IMG/VR virus record: IMGVR_UViG_3300025889_000205
Span: 1 to 45,709 of that record
Source: a virus
DNA length: 45,709 nucleotides
Direction: 5' to 3' (one strand)
In this document: piece by piece, positions 1-6,064 of the stretch
How the letters are laid out: every line of letters starts with the position of its first letter
Numbering within the stretch: position 1 is the stretch's first letter
The notes under the pieces: model-generated
Databases searched by the model: none
Told to the model about the DNA's origin: nothing
The model's input: the letters and a program-made list of their open reading frames with translations, nothing else
Position numbers and translations under genes: made by a program

Positions 1-91
1 GTGCGTAGACCGGGTGCGCGGCCTCCCATGTGGGGCGGTCCTGTGCCGAGAGGGGCAGGCAGAGGGTGAGAGCGAGGAGGAGGGGGCGCAT
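1..91 (-). CDS. Edge copy (partial) of the 86-aa exported coiled-coil protein
   Basis: This is the N-terminal 30 codons of the gene given in full at 45408-45668, present here because of the terminal overlap. The start codon is CAT at 89-91. The single mismatch (base 6) would change Ser29 to Tyr in this copy. It lies six bases from the window edge, so a sequencing or assembly edge error is more likely than biology. It is not a second gene. Confidence 0.85.
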   Translation of the reverse strand, partial: MRPLLLALTLCLPLSAQDRPTWEAAHPVYA

Positions 92-132
92 GGGGCTAGG
101 CGGGGGCAGGTGCTGTCACCGACTCCAGCTGA
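1..132. repeat. Terminal direct repeat (left copy), circular overlap
   Basis: These 132 bases recur at 45578-45709. The only difference I find is T at 6 against G at 45583; 7-132 are identical to 45584-45709. Genes run across the junction: the 86-aa gene at the right end overlaps this repeat and the 122-aa gene at 96-464 starts inside the left copy. The plainest reading is that a circular or circularly permuted genome was written out with an overlap. A true terminally redundant virion end is also possible. Confidence 0.93.
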
Positions 133-464
133 CCCACGCGAGCGAGCACATCGGGGAAGTACTCGGCAGCGAGGGCGAGCACGTCAGCGTCCGTGATGTT
201 GCCGGGTGCGATGAAGGCGCTGTTGCTGCCCGGCCGGGAGTCGACGGAGTAGTCCCAGAAGGCAAGGACGGTGTACCCGTGCAGGTGGCGGACGACGTAG
301 CGGTTGGCCTCTCGCGTCCCCTGCGGAGGGTGGGCCTTGTCGAACCCGTTGGCGAGGTCCGGGGGGATCGGCGGGTTGTACAGGTAGGACCGGCCATTCG
401 GAGCCCAGAAGAAGTGCCCGGAGCGGCGCTGGCAGCCGAAGTAGAGAAGGGGCAGAGTGCGCAT
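96..464 (-). CDS. Hypothetical protein, 122 aa
   Basis: I do not recognise the family. The protein starts MRTLPLLYFGCQRRSG and has an aromatic-rich first half (YLYNPP, YVVRHLHGYTVLAFWDYS) that looks like a small beta-rich fold. No transmembrane span is evident and the weak N-terminal hydrophobicity is too short for a signal peptide. The gene lies four bases downstream of the 108-aa gene and just upstream, across the circle junction, of the exported coiled-coil protein and terminase, so it belongs to the late leftward operon. Codon use is strongly GC3, supporting real coding. Confidence 0.75.
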   Translation of the reverse strand: MRTLPLLYFGCQRRSGHFFWAPNGRSYLYNPPIPPDLANGFDKAHPPQGTREANRYVVRHLHGYTVLAFWDYSVDSRPGSNSAFIAPGNITDADVLALAAEYFPDVLARVGQLESVTAPAPA

Positions 465-468
465 GGGT

Positions 469-795
469 CTACAGGCGGGGGAGGCGGGCGAGACCGGCGC
501 GGAGGGTGCTCTCCAGCGACCGCAGGAGGCCGTTCACCGCGGCCTCGATGCGGGGGCGGACGTAGAAGCGGAGGAGGCCGGGGACCTGCGCGAGGGCCCT
601 GTCGACCTGCCGGATGGCCTCGGCGCGGAGGGTCGCCACGACGGTGCTGAGCCAGTCCTCCAGGGCGACGGCGGACACGGCGGGCTGAGCCGTCACGACG
701 GCGTCGATCTCGGCGGCGGTGACGGGCGCGAGCGGGCTGTCCGTGTGGGAGTCGGGGAGCATGGCGGGGCCTTTCGGCTGGATGCGGTCGGTCAT
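469..795 (-). CDS. Hypothetical protein, 108 aa, helical
   Basis: Not recognised. The N-terminal third is Pro/Ser-rich. The rest is predicted helical, with a run of amphipathic segments (EDWLSTVVATLRAEAIRQ, then GLLRFYVRPRIEAAVNGLLR). There is no signal peptide or membrane span. It sits between the YYFGSS membrane protein (833-1228) and the 122-aa protein in the lysis end of the late operon, which suggests an accessory lysis or virion role, but nothing in the sequence proves that. Confidence 0.72.
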   Translation of the reverse strand: MTDRIQPKGPAMLPDSHTDSPLAPVTAAEIDAVVTAQPAVSAVALEDWLSTVVATLRAEAIRQVDRALAQVPGLLRFYVRPRIEAAVNGLLRSLESTLRAGLARLPRL

Positions 796-832
796 GGTCT
801 TTTCGCGTGGGATTCGGTACTCAGGGCCGTTT

Positions 833-1228
833 TCAGCCGTCGTAGGTGTCGCGCGGATGGGTGAGTCGGCGGAGGGCCTGTGGGTCGTTCGGGTCGTAGC
901 CCGGCGAGCCCTCCTCTGTGTGGACGGGGTCGCCGGGGTTGCCGGTGGGTCCCTCCGCGAGGCGGTCCAGCGTGTCCTGCTTCTCGGCGCTGCCCTGCGA
1001 GGAGCCGAAGTAGTAGGAGAGCACGTCGGAGAAGCCCTTGCCGAGGATGCCGACGAGGATGAGGAGGGGGTTCTCGTTGGCCTCCTCCATCGGGACGAAC
1101 ACGAGGACGGCGACGATGCCGACGAAGGCGACGACGACGGCGCCCGCGAGGAGCGAGCGCACGCGTGCCCCGTCCCGTGGGGCGCGGGCGTCGATGCGGG
1201 CTCGCTGTTCGCGTCGGGAGGTGGGCAT
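833..1228 (-). CDS. Holin-like membrane protein with YYFGSSxGSxxK motif
   Basis: 131 aa. A basic cytoplasmic-type N-terminus (residues 1-25) is followed by a strong transmembrane span at about 25-47 (LAGAVVVAFVGIVAVLVFV) and a second hydrophobic segment at about 54-72. The segment ends in VLSYYFGSSQGSAEKQD. The YYFGSSxGS tail after a hydrophobic helix recurs in phage membrane proteins of lysis cassettes, often annotated holin. The C-terminus is acidic and Pro/Gly-rich. It lies near a second candidate holin (2386-2694) and an endolysin, supporting a role in membrane permeabilisation. Which of the two is the true holin and which an antiholin or accessory cannot be told. Confidence 0.7.
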   Translation of the reverse strand: MPTSRREQRARIDARAPRDGARVRSLLAGAVVVAFVGIVAVLVFVPMEEANENPLLILVGILGKGFSDVLSYYFGSSQGSAEKQDTLDRLAEGPTGNPGDPVHTEEGSPGYDPNDPQALRRLTHPRDTYDG

Positions 1229-1229
1229 C

Positions 1230-1466
1230 CTAAACGAAGGGGCCGAAGCGGATCGGGATCGACGGCGGGCCGGTGTGGCCCCGCGCGATACGCACGGCGT
1301 CGGCAGGCGTCACTCGCTTCGGCGCCTCCTCTGTTGGCGTCGACTCGGCATCCCGTGCGACGTGCGCGTCATAGAGCGCCGCTAGCCGGTCATCAGGGTC
1401 GAGATAGTCGAAGTCTGCGGGCAGGGACATCAGTCGGTAGGCTTGGGGCACTATTGCGGGTTGCAT
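1230..1466 (-). CDS. Hypothetical protein, 78 aa
   Basis: Not recognised. An acidic, helix-prone middle (ADFDYLDPDDRLAALYDA) precedes a polar linker and a hydrophobic C-terminus (PSIPIRFGPFV). The gene is packed one base from the next one downstream (833-1228), so the two are surely co-transcribed. No membrane or signal sequence. Confidence 0.62.
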   Translation of the reverse strand: MQPAIVPQAYRLMSLPADFDYLDPDDRLAALYDAHVARDAESTPTEEAPKRVTPADAVRIARGHTGPPSIPIRFGPFV

Positions 1467-1510
1467 GGGACGAGGTAGGTTTGGGGCATGACGCGCACGC
1501 CCGGCACTAC

Positions 1511-1702
1511 TCAGTCACCATCGTCGTCCGGGGGCGGGGGAGGGGGCGGCGTGTTGCCCGGCGGCGGGCACTCGGGGCAGTCCTCGCGGGCTTCGGCCAG
1601 ATCCGCCTCGGCCTCCTCCAGTTCGATCTGGAGGCGCCGGACGCGGCGGTCCAGGTACTTGATGTTGCGGGTCCTTTCCTTGATCTCGCTCTGGGCTAGC
1701 AT
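1511..1702 (-). CDS. Short coiled-coil protein with polyproline tail
   Basis: 63 aa. Residues 5-42 form a charged heptad-rich coil (KERTRNIKYLDRRVRRLQI then ELEEAEADLAEAREDC). A CPEC pair is followed by a Pro-rich, acidic tail of about 20 residues. The ATG at 1702 leaves a 41-base overlap with the plus-strand lipoprotein gene, whose start at 1662 points the other way. There is no membrane anchor, so a spanin role is unlikely without a partner; oligomerising lysis or virion accessory is a guess from position. Confidence 0.62.
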   Translation of the reverse strand: MLAQSEIKERTRNIKYLDRRVRRLQIELEEAEADLAEAREDCPECPPPGNTPPPPPPPDDDGD

Positions 1703-2438
1703 GATGATGGGGTGCAGTCCGCGGTCAGGCGGGGAGGTGGAGGGGGCGATGGATCGGGCGCTCCGGGAGGCGTGGCGCATGGCCGACCACGACAGCGTTG
1801 GGCAGGCGCTCTCCGTCGTCGACGGGGCGCTCGTCGCCGACTCCCTCGCAGCAGGCTTCACGGGCGGGCAGGGCGTCTCCAGACGCGACACGCTCCGGGC
1901 GTACCTGTGGGAGAAGCGGGGCTTCCTCCTGTGGCGCACCGGGGACCGCACCGGGGCGCTCCGGGCGTACGGCGAGCTGTGGACGCGCGGACCGGCGGCG
2001 CTGCCCGACAGCCTCGTCGCGGAGGTCATCCGCTCGGCGGCCTACGTGGTGACCGACACGACGGCCCGGAACGCGGGGGCACTCACGCGGGCCGACACGG
2101 TCGGGGCGCTGCGCCTGTTGGACCGGGCGGAGATCGCGGCGCGGAGCCGGGGACAGAACACGGTCGCCTCCTACGTCAACCTGTGCCGGGCGCGGCTGCT
2201 GAAGGGGCTCGGCGACGACGTGGTGACCGCCGAGGCGGGGGCGTGCCCGGTGTCGCAACCCGAGTGCGGACCGCCCGACAACACGCGCATGGGCCTGTGG
2301 CTCGCGCTCGCGCTGGCCGCGCTGCTGCTGGCTGGAGTATGGGCGTGGGAGAGTCACCGGGAGTCGTTGAGGGTGCGGCGGGTGGTCATGGGGTGGGCTG
2401 CCCGGCCGCAATCCATGCCAGGACGGCGGCCTGAATGA
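1662..2438 (+). CDS. Plus-strand TPR-like lipoprotein with C-terminal membrane span
   Basis: 258 aa if started at ATG 1662. The N-terminus MLRVLSLISLWASMMMGC is a plausible lipoprotein signal (lipobox MMGC), followed by a Ser/Gly linker. Residues about 30-190 are helical repeats resembling TPRs (KRGFLLWRTGDRTGALRAYGEL; TVASYVNLCRARLLKGLGDD). A strong transmembrane helix (GLWLALALAALLLAGVWAW, about 208-228) precedes a basic tail. A shorter start at 1701-1707 would remove the signal. It is the only plus gene in the 0-6 kb leftward block and overlaps the holin-like gene by 53 bases at its 3' end. A cargo ('moron') gene acting at the envelope is possible; the function is unknown. Confidence 0.68.
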   Translation: MLRVLSLISLWASMMMGCSPRSGGEVEGAMDRALREAWRMADHDSVGQALSVVDGALVADSLAAGFTGGQGVSRRDTLRAYLWEKRGFLLWRTGDRTGALRAYGELWTRGPAALPDSLVAEVIRSAAYVVTDTTARNAGALTRADTVGALRLLDRAEIAARSRGQNTVASYVNLCRARLLKGLGDDVVTAEAGACPVSQPECGPPDNTRMGLWLALALAALLLAGVWAWESHRESLRVRRVVMGWAARPQSMPGRRPE

Positions 2439-2694
2439 GGGCCAGCACGCCGAGCCAGAGCTTGGTGCGGTTGTCGTTGCCGTTCTTGAGGAGGTCGACG
2501 GCCTCCTGTCGCTCCATCTCGCGCTGCTGGATGGCCGCGGCGATCCGCTCGCCCAACGCCTCCACGCCCTGCTCGACCGCCTCCACGCGGGCGACCGGCG
2601 CGGTGGTCTCCTTCAAGGCCTTCACCTCGGAGGAGAGCACGGACACCTGCCCGTAGATGATGGTGAGGGGGTCGAGGCCCTTGCCGTCGGTCAT
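2386..2694 (-). CDS. XhlA-like holin: coiled coil plus C-terminal membrane helix
   Basis: 102 aa. Residues 15-70 are a charged heptad coil (SSEVKALKETTAPVARVEAV, then GERIAAAIQQREMERQEA). NRTKLWLGVLALIQAAVLAWIA (about 75-96) is a single transmembrane span, and the tail is only a few residues. This layout (N-terminal coil, one C-terminal span) is that of hemolysin XhlA-type phage holins. The start ATG overlaps the stop of the PAS protein (ATGA), showing tight translational coupling in the lysis cassette downstream of the endolysin. Confidence 0.72.
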   Translation of the reverse strand: MTDGKGLDPLTIIYGQVSVLSSEVKALKETTAPVARVEAVEQGVEALGERIAAAIQQREMERQEAVDLLKNGNDNRTKLWLGVLALIQAAVLAWIAAGQPTP

Positions 2695-3521
2695 CGCTTC
2701 AGGGAGGCCGGGTCTATGTCGTCGAAGGCGCTCCCGACCACGGCGCCGAGGTGGGCCGCGCGGGCTTCGGCGCTCTCGGCGGCGCGTGCGAAGCGCTCCG
2801 CCTCGGCACGGGCGCGCACCTCCGCGTTGATGGGGAGCGCGATCCACCAGCCGGTGCCCTTGATCTCCAGCCACCGCTGCGTCACCGGGGCACGCTCCGG
2901 GACCGTGTAGGTGGACGTGAAGCCGTCCACCGAACCGCCCGCGTCGACCGCTTCCGCCGCGGCGCGCGTCGCCTCCGGGTCGTCGGCCACAAACGCGTCG
3001 TACGGCTGCGACGTCAGTTCCTCGTAGGTGCGGTTCCAGACCTCGCACGCGGCGGCGTTGACGTCCTCGTAGGTCGCGCCCACGATCTCGCGGCCAGGGG
3101 CGATGTAGACGGCCGGGATGGGCAGGGCCTCGATGATGGCCCGTGATGCCGCCTCGGCGGCGTCGGCGCGGACGGCCTCGGCCTCGCGCTGCCCGTCGGC
3201 GGTGCAGATGCCCCAGAAGATGCGGTAATGGAACTCCGCGCCAATCAGGCCGAGCGTGGAGAGGATCAGGAACGCCTCGGTGCCGATGCGGGTGGCGACG
3301 GCGGGCGCCCAGACAGCGGCAAGGGCCGCGAGGAGGTAGCCGGAGACGCCACAGAGGGCGAACACGGCCGTCATGGAGACGGCGAAGCGGCCTGCGTTGG
3401 AGCGGTAGCCCTGCGCGCGGGCGCGGGCGTACTCGTAGGCCGCACGCCCGGCAACGACCATGTAGAGCACCGTGACGATGACGTGCTCGATGGCGAGCGC
3501 GAGGGAGGTGTCGTGGTTCAC
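2691..3521 (-). CDS. Membrane protein with PAS domain in the lysis cassette
   Basis: 276 aa from the GTG at 3521, chosen because it overlaps the endolysin stop as GTGA, the spacing used repeatedly in this genome; GTG 3527 would add two residues. Residues about 8-30, 45-70 and 80-103 are three hydrophobic spans. A charged helical linker leads to a PAS-like fold at about 130-245 (AIIEALPIPAVYIAPGRE; the YEDVNAAACEVWNRTYEEL helices; TQRWLEIKGTGWWIALPIN strands). A helical Ala/Glu tail follows. It has no kinase, cyclase or HTH output domain. Its position between endolysin and holin suggests it senses or tunes lysis; that role is inference. Confidence 0.8.
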   Translation of the reverse strand: MNHDTSLALAIEHVIVTVLYMVVAGRAAYEYARARAQGYRSNAGRFAVSMTAVFALCGVSGYLLAALAAVWAPAVATRIGTEAFLILSTLGLIGAEFHYRIFWGICTADGQREAEAVRADAAEAASRAIIEALPIPAVYIAPGREIVGATYEDVNAAACEVWNRTYEELTSQPYDAFVADDPEATRAAAEAVDAGGSVDGFTSTYTVPERAPVTQRWLEIKGTGWWIALPINAEVRARAEAERFARAAESAEARAAHLGAVVGSAFDDIDPASLKR

Positions 3522-4318
3522 GAGCACCCTCCCGGCGTGGGGTAGGGGGCCGCCAACAGCTTGCCGCCCGCGTCGCAGAGGTCGGCCCGGCGGTAGAAGC
3601 GGCGGTGGCCGTTGACCCGGTCCCGCGCGCTCGCGGAGGTCTGCTTGTAGGCGCCCGTCTTGGTCCCGAGGTACACCTCGAAGTGAACCATGCTGTCCTT
3701 GATCCCGGTCAGGTCGCCCACCTCGCCGATCTGCTGCCCCTGCCGGACGCGCTGCCCGACCGATACGGCCGCATCACGGGCGGTCTCGCCGTAGCGGCAG
3801 ATGTACTTGTGCCCGTCGGGCGCCGTGTGCTCCAGCGTGATGCACCACGTATCGGCGTAGTAGTAGTTGATCGAGGAGACCACCCCATCGGCGACGGCGT
3901 AGACCGGCGTGCCGATCTGTGTAACCAGGTCCCGCCCGGCGTGGCTACGGGTGCCCGAGGATCGGCGGAAGCGGAAGGCCCGCTGTCCCGCACCGGAGCC
4001 CATGTAGGGCTTCTCCGCAGGCCCGCCGAGGGGGAACGTCCACGGTGCCAGGGCGACGCTCTGAGCCGCCGAGAGCGTCCGGTGCGTCCATCCGCCTACG
4101 TCGATCCGGCCGTCCGGCTTGTAGACGTGCCCGAGGTAGCGCTGCACCTCCGTGATGTCGCCGATGGTGCCGGGGCCACACTTGCCGTCCACGTCGCCGG
4201 GCGTGAGGAGGCCGGGCGCCATGACGGCGGCGTCCTTCATGGCCTGCTGGACGGCCCACACGTCGGCGGGGCGGTTCGCGCCGCCCTGGCCTACGGAGTC
4301 GGTCAGAGTCAACGGCAT
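3518..4318 (-). CDS. Endolysin: peptidoglycan-binding domain plus M23 metallopeptidase
   Basis: 266 aa from ATG 4318. Residues about 10-95 resemble a peptidoglycan-binding repeat (VDGKCGPGTIGDITEVQRYLG, then RIDVGGWTHRTL). Residues about 115-235 are an M23 (lysostaphin/LytM) domain: HAGRDL supplies the HxxxD zinc ligands, GTPVYAVADGVV is the typical core strand, and HFEVY carries the second zinc His. The usual HxH reads MVH, so the first, catalytic His is replaced. No signal peptide is present, so export would need the holin. It probably cuts peptide cross-links of the cell wall at the end of infection. The stop overlaps the next gene as GTGA. Confidence 0.85.
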   Translation of the reverse strand: MPLTLTDSVGQGGANRPADVWAVQQAMKDAAVMAPGLLTPGDVDGKCGPGTIGDITEVQRYLGHVYKPDGRIDVGGWTHRTLSAAQSVALAPWTFPLGGPAEKPYMGSGAGQRAFRFRRSSGTRSHAGRDLVTQIGTPVYAVADGVVSSINYYYADTWCITLEHTAPDGHKYICRYGETARDAAVSVGQRVRQGQQIGEVGDLTGIKDSMVHFEVYLGTKTGAYKQTSASARDRVNGHRRFYRRADLCDAGGKLLAAPYPTPGGCS

Positions 4319-4322
4319 GGCT

Positions 4323-4526
4323 CTAGTAGTCCCCGTCGGCAAGGATGCAGACTCCAGGCGAGAGGGGGAGCGGGGTGAGCGTGTAGTCACCACCGAGGCC
4401 CTGCGCCGCGAGTGCGGAGTCGAGAAGGGCGCGGGCTTCCGTCTCGTCCTGTGCCACCACGACGGCGGCGGTGCCGACCGGCCAATGGCCCCGGAAGTCC
4501 GTGCAGGTGTAGACGGTGACGTTCAT
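4323..4526 (-). CDS. Small hypothetical protein, 67 aa
   Basis: Not recognised. From ATG 4526 it reads MNVTVYTCTDFRGHWPVG and continues with an alternating strand-helix pattern (AAVVVAQDETEARALLDSAL) typical of a tiny alpha/beta domain. A longer in-frame start at 4583 adds a low-complexity leader and is less likely. It is the first gene after the strong terminator at 4628-4662, four bases before the endolysin, so it probably leads the late lysis-packaging transcript. Confidence 0.65.
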   Translation of the reverse strand: MNVTVYTCTDFRGHWPVGTAAVVVAQDETEARALLDSALAAQGLGGDYTLTPLPLSPGVCILADGDY

Positions 4527-4627
4527 TGTGGAGAGGTCCCCCGCGCCCAGGCCTCCGCTCCCTCGTTGGTCACACACAACCATGTGGAGGCCGGGCGGGG
4601 GGGGAGGTCAGAGCATGGGGCAAATGC

Positions 4628-4662
4628 AAAAAGCCGCCCGATCCCCGAAGGGTTCAGGCGGC
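4628..4662 (-). terminator. Rho-independent terminator with UUCG loop
   Basis: On the minus strand GCCGCC (4662-4657) pairs with GGCGGC (4638-4633). Three further outer-inner pairs follow, then a CCC-TTCG-GGG hairpin top, so the loop is a UUCG tetraloop. TTTTT (4632-4628) follows at once. It is the best terminator in the window. It would stop leftward transcripts about 100 bases before the 67-aa/endolysin genes. Confidence 0.85.
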
Positions 4663-4745
4663 GTGGGCAGGCGAGACGCGTGCCGGGCCGGGAGGCGGTA
4701 TGGAGGCGAGCGAGCGGGCGCTACGCGCGCGCGGGCTCTGAGGTG

Positions 4746-4775
4746 ATACTACGGCAGGGGGTAGCGGTTCTCCAA
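4746..4775 (-). promoter_or_regulatory. Candidate leftward promoter upstream of the terminator
   Basis: On the minus strand TTGGAG (4775-4770), 18 bases, then TAGTAT (4751-4746). Read in the Bacteroidota style, TTTG followed by about 21 bases and TAGTATCA also fits loosely. It lies about 85 bases ahead of the UUCG terminator, in front of the late genes. Matches are partial, so this is only a candidate. Confidence 0.3.
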
Positions 4776-4828
4776 ACGCGGACCCCACGTAGGCACGTTG
4801 CCACCGTGCGCCTTTATCGTGTCACGGG

Positions 4829-4857
4829 TTGACGCGCCCCGGTATGGTCCCGATTAT
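4829..4857 (+). promoter_or_regulatory. Candidate sigma70-type promoter, rightward
   Basis: TTGACG at 4829-4834, exactly 17 bases, then GATTAT at 4852-4857. No plausible plus-strand protein follows; instead two stable hairpins do, which is why I suggest a non-coding transcript. Confidence 0.35.
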
Positions 4858-4864
4858 CCCTGCG

Positions 4865-4960
4865 TCCGGTGTCAGCCGGGCGGCGGCTGTCTTGCATCGT
4901 GGCGATGGCTCAGACAGCATCTAGAGAGGCGTTCCGGTTCGGCCCGGGGCGCCTCTCACC
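4865..4960 (+). ncRNA. Candidate structured small RNA
   Basis: Downstream of the promoter-like pair at 4829-4857 are two strong hairpins. GCTGTCT (4886-4892) pairs with AGACAGC (4912-4918), enclosing CATCG-TGG-CGATG (4895-4907). GAGAGGCG (4924-4931) pairs with CGCCTCTC (4950-4957). Only a weak T run follows, so termination is uncertain. The same hairpins form on the minus strand, where the second lies just after the stop of the 4969-5241 gene and could be that operon's terminator instead. It is not a tRNA: there is no cloverleaf or TTCRA T-loop. Confidence 0.25.
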
Positions 4961-4968
4961 CTTTCCGG

Positions 4969-5241
4969 CTAGTCGGTCGGCGCCTGCACGTAGTCGACGT
5001 GTGGGCGCTGCACATGCAGGCCGCCCCGGTTGTCGCTCGTGATGGTGACCGCCCCGTGCCCGTGCCCCTGTCGCCGAGCCTCGTTGACGGCGGCGATCAC
5101 GGCACGCTCCATCTCTGGAGACAGCGGGGGCAGCGGGGCGTCTCGGCGTGCGATCCTGTTGAGCGCCACGCGGGCGCGTCCATGAACGATGGCACGAAGG
5201 TAGGCACGCCGGACGGAGAGGGGAAGGGTGGGCACCGTCAT
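4969..5241 (-). CDS. Hypothetical protein, 90 aa
   Basis: Not recognised. From ATG 5241 (ATGA overlap with the upstream 47-aa gene's stop): a basic helical first half (LPLSVRRAYLRAIVHGRARV) and a Gly/His-rich middle (RRQGHGHGAVTIT) ending in DNRGGLHVQRPHVDYVQ. No signal or membrane span. It is the last gene of the 5959-4969 leftward unit and is followed by the 4924-4957 hairpin. Confidence 0.66.
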   Translation of the reverse strand: MTVPTLPLSVRRAYLRAIVHGRARVALNRIARRDAPLPPLSPEMERAVIAAVNEARRQGHGHGAVTITSDNRGGLHVQRPHVDYVQAPTD

Positions 5242-5381
5242 GGCATCTCGGCAAAGGCCGCCTCCGGGCTCCAGGGGTCGTACCCCGGCACCGACGACGG
5301 ACGCGCCGGGCGATCCCACAGGGACCACGCCACAGCGCACAGGAGCGCGAGCCACAGCCAGCGGGGGACGGGGGCGTTCAT
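5238..5381 (-). CDS. Tiny single-span membrane protein, 47 aa
   Basis: MNAPVPRWLWLALLCAVAWS forms one N-terminal transmembrane or signal-anchor helix; the remaining 27 residues are polar and Pro-rich (PSSVPGYDPWSPEAAF). Both ends overlap neighbours by four bases (ATGA), so it is translationally coupled between a lipoprotein and the 90-aa protein. Small membrane proteins in such a place are often lysis accessories; no motif proves it. Confidence 0.68.
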   Translation of the reverse strand: MNAPVPRWLWLALLCAVAWSLWDRPARPSSVPGYDPWSPEAAFAEMP

Positions 5382-5959
5382 CGGAGCGCGGCCCGCGTCG
5401 CGTCCACCGCGTCCAGGAAGTCGGCCAGCTCCTGTGAGGGCAGGATCACATCCCGGTTCGTGGTCGTGGTCCGCGAGTCGATGCGGACCACCGCACCCGC
5501 GCCGCCCGCGCGGAAGGCGTCCAGGTCGGCACGGGACACGAGGATGCCGACGGTCTCGTAGTGCGCGCACCCGTACCGCGAGCATGACACGTCACTGCCG
5601 ATTACCTCGGCGTCCCGCGTCACGACCTCGCCGTCAATGAGGTACCGGGCCGAACTCCAGTGCATCCAGTCGGACTCGTTGGTCTGGATGTAGACCTGGT
5701 AGGCCACGCCGTCCTCGGTCAAGCCGAGCGAGTCGAGGGCGGAGGAGTTGGCGGACTTGGCGAGGAAGGCCCGGAACGCGGGGTCCTGCTTGGTGCCCTG
5801 CAACATGAACGGGCGCGCGTAGGAGAGCGTGTGGACCGTCACCAGGGTCTCCAGAGGGTCGCTGAGCCCGACCACGGCGACCTCCCCGGTGCTACCGGAG
5901 ATCGCGGACGCCGAGCACCCGGCGAGGGCGAGGAGGCAGAACAGGGCGGCTAATCGCAT
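5378..5959 (-). CDS. Phage-encoded lipoprotein, 193 aa
   Basis: MRLAALFCLLALAGC is a textbook lipoprotein signal with lipobox LAGC (Cys15). The mature part is mixed alpha/beta. A Cys pair (SCSRYGC) sits about two thirds along. A strand-rich stretch (MHWSSARYLIDGEVVT) and an acidic helix near the C-terminus (SQELADFLDAVDATRAAL) follow. Membrane-anchored outside the cytoplasm, it could be an outer spanin-type, superinfection-exclusion or other envelope protein; it lacks the short Pro-rich body of classic o-spanins. It heads the 5959-4969 unit downstream of a palindrome (6045-6064). Confidence 0.78.
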   Translation of the reverse strand: MRLAALFCLLALAGCSASAISGSTGEVAVVGLSDPLETLVTVHTLSYARPFMLQGTKQDPAFRAFLAKSANSSALDSLGLTEDGVAYQVYIQTNESDWMHWSSARYLIDGEVVTRDAEVIGSDVSCSRYGCAHYETVGILVSRADLDAFRAGGAGAVVRIDSRTTTTNRDVILPSQELADFLDAVDATRAALR

Positions 5960-6044
5960 GTCGGTTAGGAGGAGGAGAGGCGAACGTGTTGATCCGCCGA
6001 GGGATTGGAGACCCCCGAGGTAGGGGAAAACCGGGGCCTAGTCG

Positions 6045-6064
6045 CTATGTACCGGGTCACATAG
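6045..6064. promoter_or_regulatory. Palindromic operator-like site
   Basis: CTATGT and ACATAG are perfect inverted arms separated by eight bases (6045-6050 and 6059-6064). The site is about 85 bases ahead of the lipoprotein start, between divergent transcription units, as expected for a dimeric repressor or activator. Confidence 0.35.

Larger units (their letters stand above)
4527..4968. other. Gene-free, structured regulatory region
   Basis: I find no convincing protein gene in these 442 bases on either strand. They hold a strong minus-strand intrinsic terminator (4628-4662), a minus promoter-like pair (4746-4775), a plus promoter-like pair (4829-4857) and two stable hairpins (4886-4918 and 4924-4957). 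This is the largest non-coding gap in a genome that otherwise packs genes edge to edge. Confidence 0.7.

Noticed and set aside
4886-4960. Possible tRNA around GGTTCGG near 4936
   Set aside because: The arms form two simple hairpins; no seven-base acceptor stem, anticodon arm or TTCRA loop can be drawn.
4798-5640. Plus frame of about 280 codons across the gene-free region
   Set aside because: It runs antisense to three coupled minus genes and has a low-complexity Arg/Gly/Ser composition.
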